This document shows positions 62,828-64,000 of a stretch of DNA of 64,000 nucleotides, piece after piece. The DNA is from Capitella teleta. Lineage: Eukaryota > Annelida > Polychaeta > Capitellidae. The position numbers and the translations under genes are program-made. The notes under the pieces are model-generated. The model saw only the letters and a list, made by a program, of their open reading frames with translations. It did not search any database and was not told where the DNA came from. The DNA lies in contig KB302535.1 of assembly GCA_000328365.1 (NCBI GenBank), positions 160,352 through 224,351 of the forward strand. Reading direction: 5' to 3'. The first letter of the stretch is position 1. Each line of letters starts with the position of its first letter.

Positions 62828-64000
62828 TCAAATGCGAACAATCTTGGCAGCGATTCTCTCAGACAGCATGACCCCCTTTGGGCCTGGACGAACGACCAGA
62901 TGGGCGAACGTTCCTGCAACCTGCCCTTTGGTCAAGCGCCCTGGATTGACACAACAACAACCAGACAAATTCTGCAGAAAAAAAAGGCATGAATTAAAAA
63001 ATCAAAAAACGAACTCCAACTTGACAAAAGATAAAAATAGAATAAACGAATCATGCCTTGACAAAATATCTTAGATCGGATGGAAGAATGAGGAGGTGAG
63101 GAGTGGTGGGGAGTTTGGAATGTGCCTCCCAATGTTCATAGTCAATACTGACATCCTCGGATGGTGGATACAAGGGATAGTAACTGAAATAGAAAAATTA
63201 TTTACAATAAAAAAAGATAAATATAAAATTTGTGATGTACCTCCTCTGCGTGATCACGTGGTTAGCAAGACGAGAAAGTCGATCAGCGCCACCTGGTGGC
63301 CTAAGAATTGAACAATAAGTTGAATATTAAATATATAAGAATATTATTCGTACATTGAGATTTCTTCTGCTCCCAAATGGAAGAGGATATCGGTGGAAGT
63401 GATTCCGATGATGACTCCATCGATGCTCAATGTGCTGGGGTCTGAGGCAAAATACAGGCCCTGATCGGGAAAAAATATATCGAGTACAGAGGCATAGTTC
63501 AACACTTACTGGTTTGGAGAATGAAAATGGTGGCTGAGGATACACAGGGAGGTGGTGCACATCCCGCTGTGAAGGCACCAGCACAAACTTAGTAGTTTCC
63601 AAGCTAATGTAAAAAATCAGAGATGAAAAAAATGAAAAAATAGGAATTCCATTTTCCTTACCGTTTTGCCATCTCTGATAGTTTACTGATCATGCCATCA
63701 AAGAATTTATGGTATGGTTCTTGTAAATTGGTCTGAAAATATCAATAATTGTTAGACAAAAGAAAAATTGATGGAAATCAAACCTCAAGTTCTGAGTTCT
63801 TTGAATCAAGGAATGGCCCCAGAAGAATGCAAACACGTGGAGAGTGTTCAGTGACGTACTTCAAAAGGTCATCAAGGGGTTCGAACGATGTGCTATCTGA
63901 AGTCATGAATGGTCCAACAGCGGTAACAATATCCAGGGGCCCTTTAAATAAAAAAGGTTTGAGATGAAAAAATACAAAACTTATGCGTAACTTTACCATT
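62828..64000 (-). CDS. POLA2: DNA polymerase alpha subunit B (POLA2), 3' part; continues beyond window end
   Basis: The B subunit of the polymerase alpha-primase complex that starts DNA synthesis in the nucleus. Exons on the minus strand: 64000-63997 (end of an upstream exon), 63941-63784, 63732-63662, 63603-63510, 63460-63354, 63300-63241, 63183-63057 and 62971-62828. The inactive phosphoesterase region shows GPFMTSDSTSFEPLDDLL, RVCILLGPFLDSKN, FVLVPSQRDVHHLPVYPQPP, IDGVIIGITSTDILFHLGAE, SYYPLYPP and LRYFVK. The C-terminus is CVNPGRLTKGQVAGTFAHL ... AAKIVRI, closely matching the animal family. The last intron begins GC. The N-terminal and OB-fold parts lie outside the window. A minus-strand AATAAA lies near 62803-62798. 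Confidence 0.95.
62972..63056 (-). other. 85-bp GC-AG intron in POLA2
   Basis: The exon ends TTTGTCAAG, the intron begins GCATGA and ends TTTTTCTGCAG before AATTTGTCTGG. The join gives YFVK-NLSGCCCVNPGRL, in step with the family (YFVKDVLGCVCVNPGRL). Reading through meets a stop at once. Confidence 0.78.

Overview
This is animal nuclear DNA. Its genes have many short GT-AG introns (often 50-100 bp), the proteins are typical of metazoans, and the spaces between genes are filled with small DNA transposons and decayed LINEs. The compact introns and moderate gene density would fit a non-bilaterian such as a sponge or another small invertebrate genome, but the sequence alone does not fix the taxon. 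I found no bacterial genes, rRNA, tRNA or CRISPR arrays.

Layout. 1-6367: the 5' half of BRF1 (RNA polymerase III factor) on the minus strand. Its fifth intron is about 5 kb and contains two complete genes: an intronless arylsulfatase B gene (minus) and a BTBD3/6-type gene (plus). These two are head to head across about 140 bp. 6.4-23 kb: a gene-poor stretch of nested transposons, LINE relics and a three-unit 190-bp tandem repeat. 23.0-26.2 kb: a KLHL9/13-like Kelch adaptor (plus). 27.0-29.6 kb: a mitochondrial ABCB10-type transporter (minus). 30.5-31.4 kb: the Elongator subunit ELP5 (plus). 32.6-37.1 kb: proteasome ATPase PSMC6/Rpt4 (minus), whose first intron is swollen by a LINE relic and a transposon nested in another. 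37.5-38.1 kb: another LINE 3' end. 40.8-61.2 kb: a 43-exon papilin gene (plus) coding for about 2827 residues. It has 7 TSP1 repeats, 18 GCCPDG-type cysteine repeats, 18 Kunitz domains, an antistasin-like segment, a WAP domain, 3 Ig domains and a PLAC domain. 62.8-64.0 kb: the 3' part of DNA polymerase alpha subunit B (POLA2, minus), cut by the window end.

The genes are mostly unrelated housekeeping functions (Pol III initiation, lysosomal sulfate removal, ubiquitin adaptors, mitochondrial transport, tRNA wobble modification, protein degradation, replication) next to one large extracellular-matrix gene. There is no operon-like functional cluster. The most notable observations are the two genes inside a BRF1 intron, a DNA transposon family with 9-bp target duplications and hairpins near both ends (two copies, one carrying a nested element), a 64-bp hAT-like element with a perfect 8-bp duplication, and a recently dead Kunitz exon inside a papilin intron. 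Exon junctions were placed by hand from reading frame, splice consensus and remembered family sequences. No alignment or database search was run.
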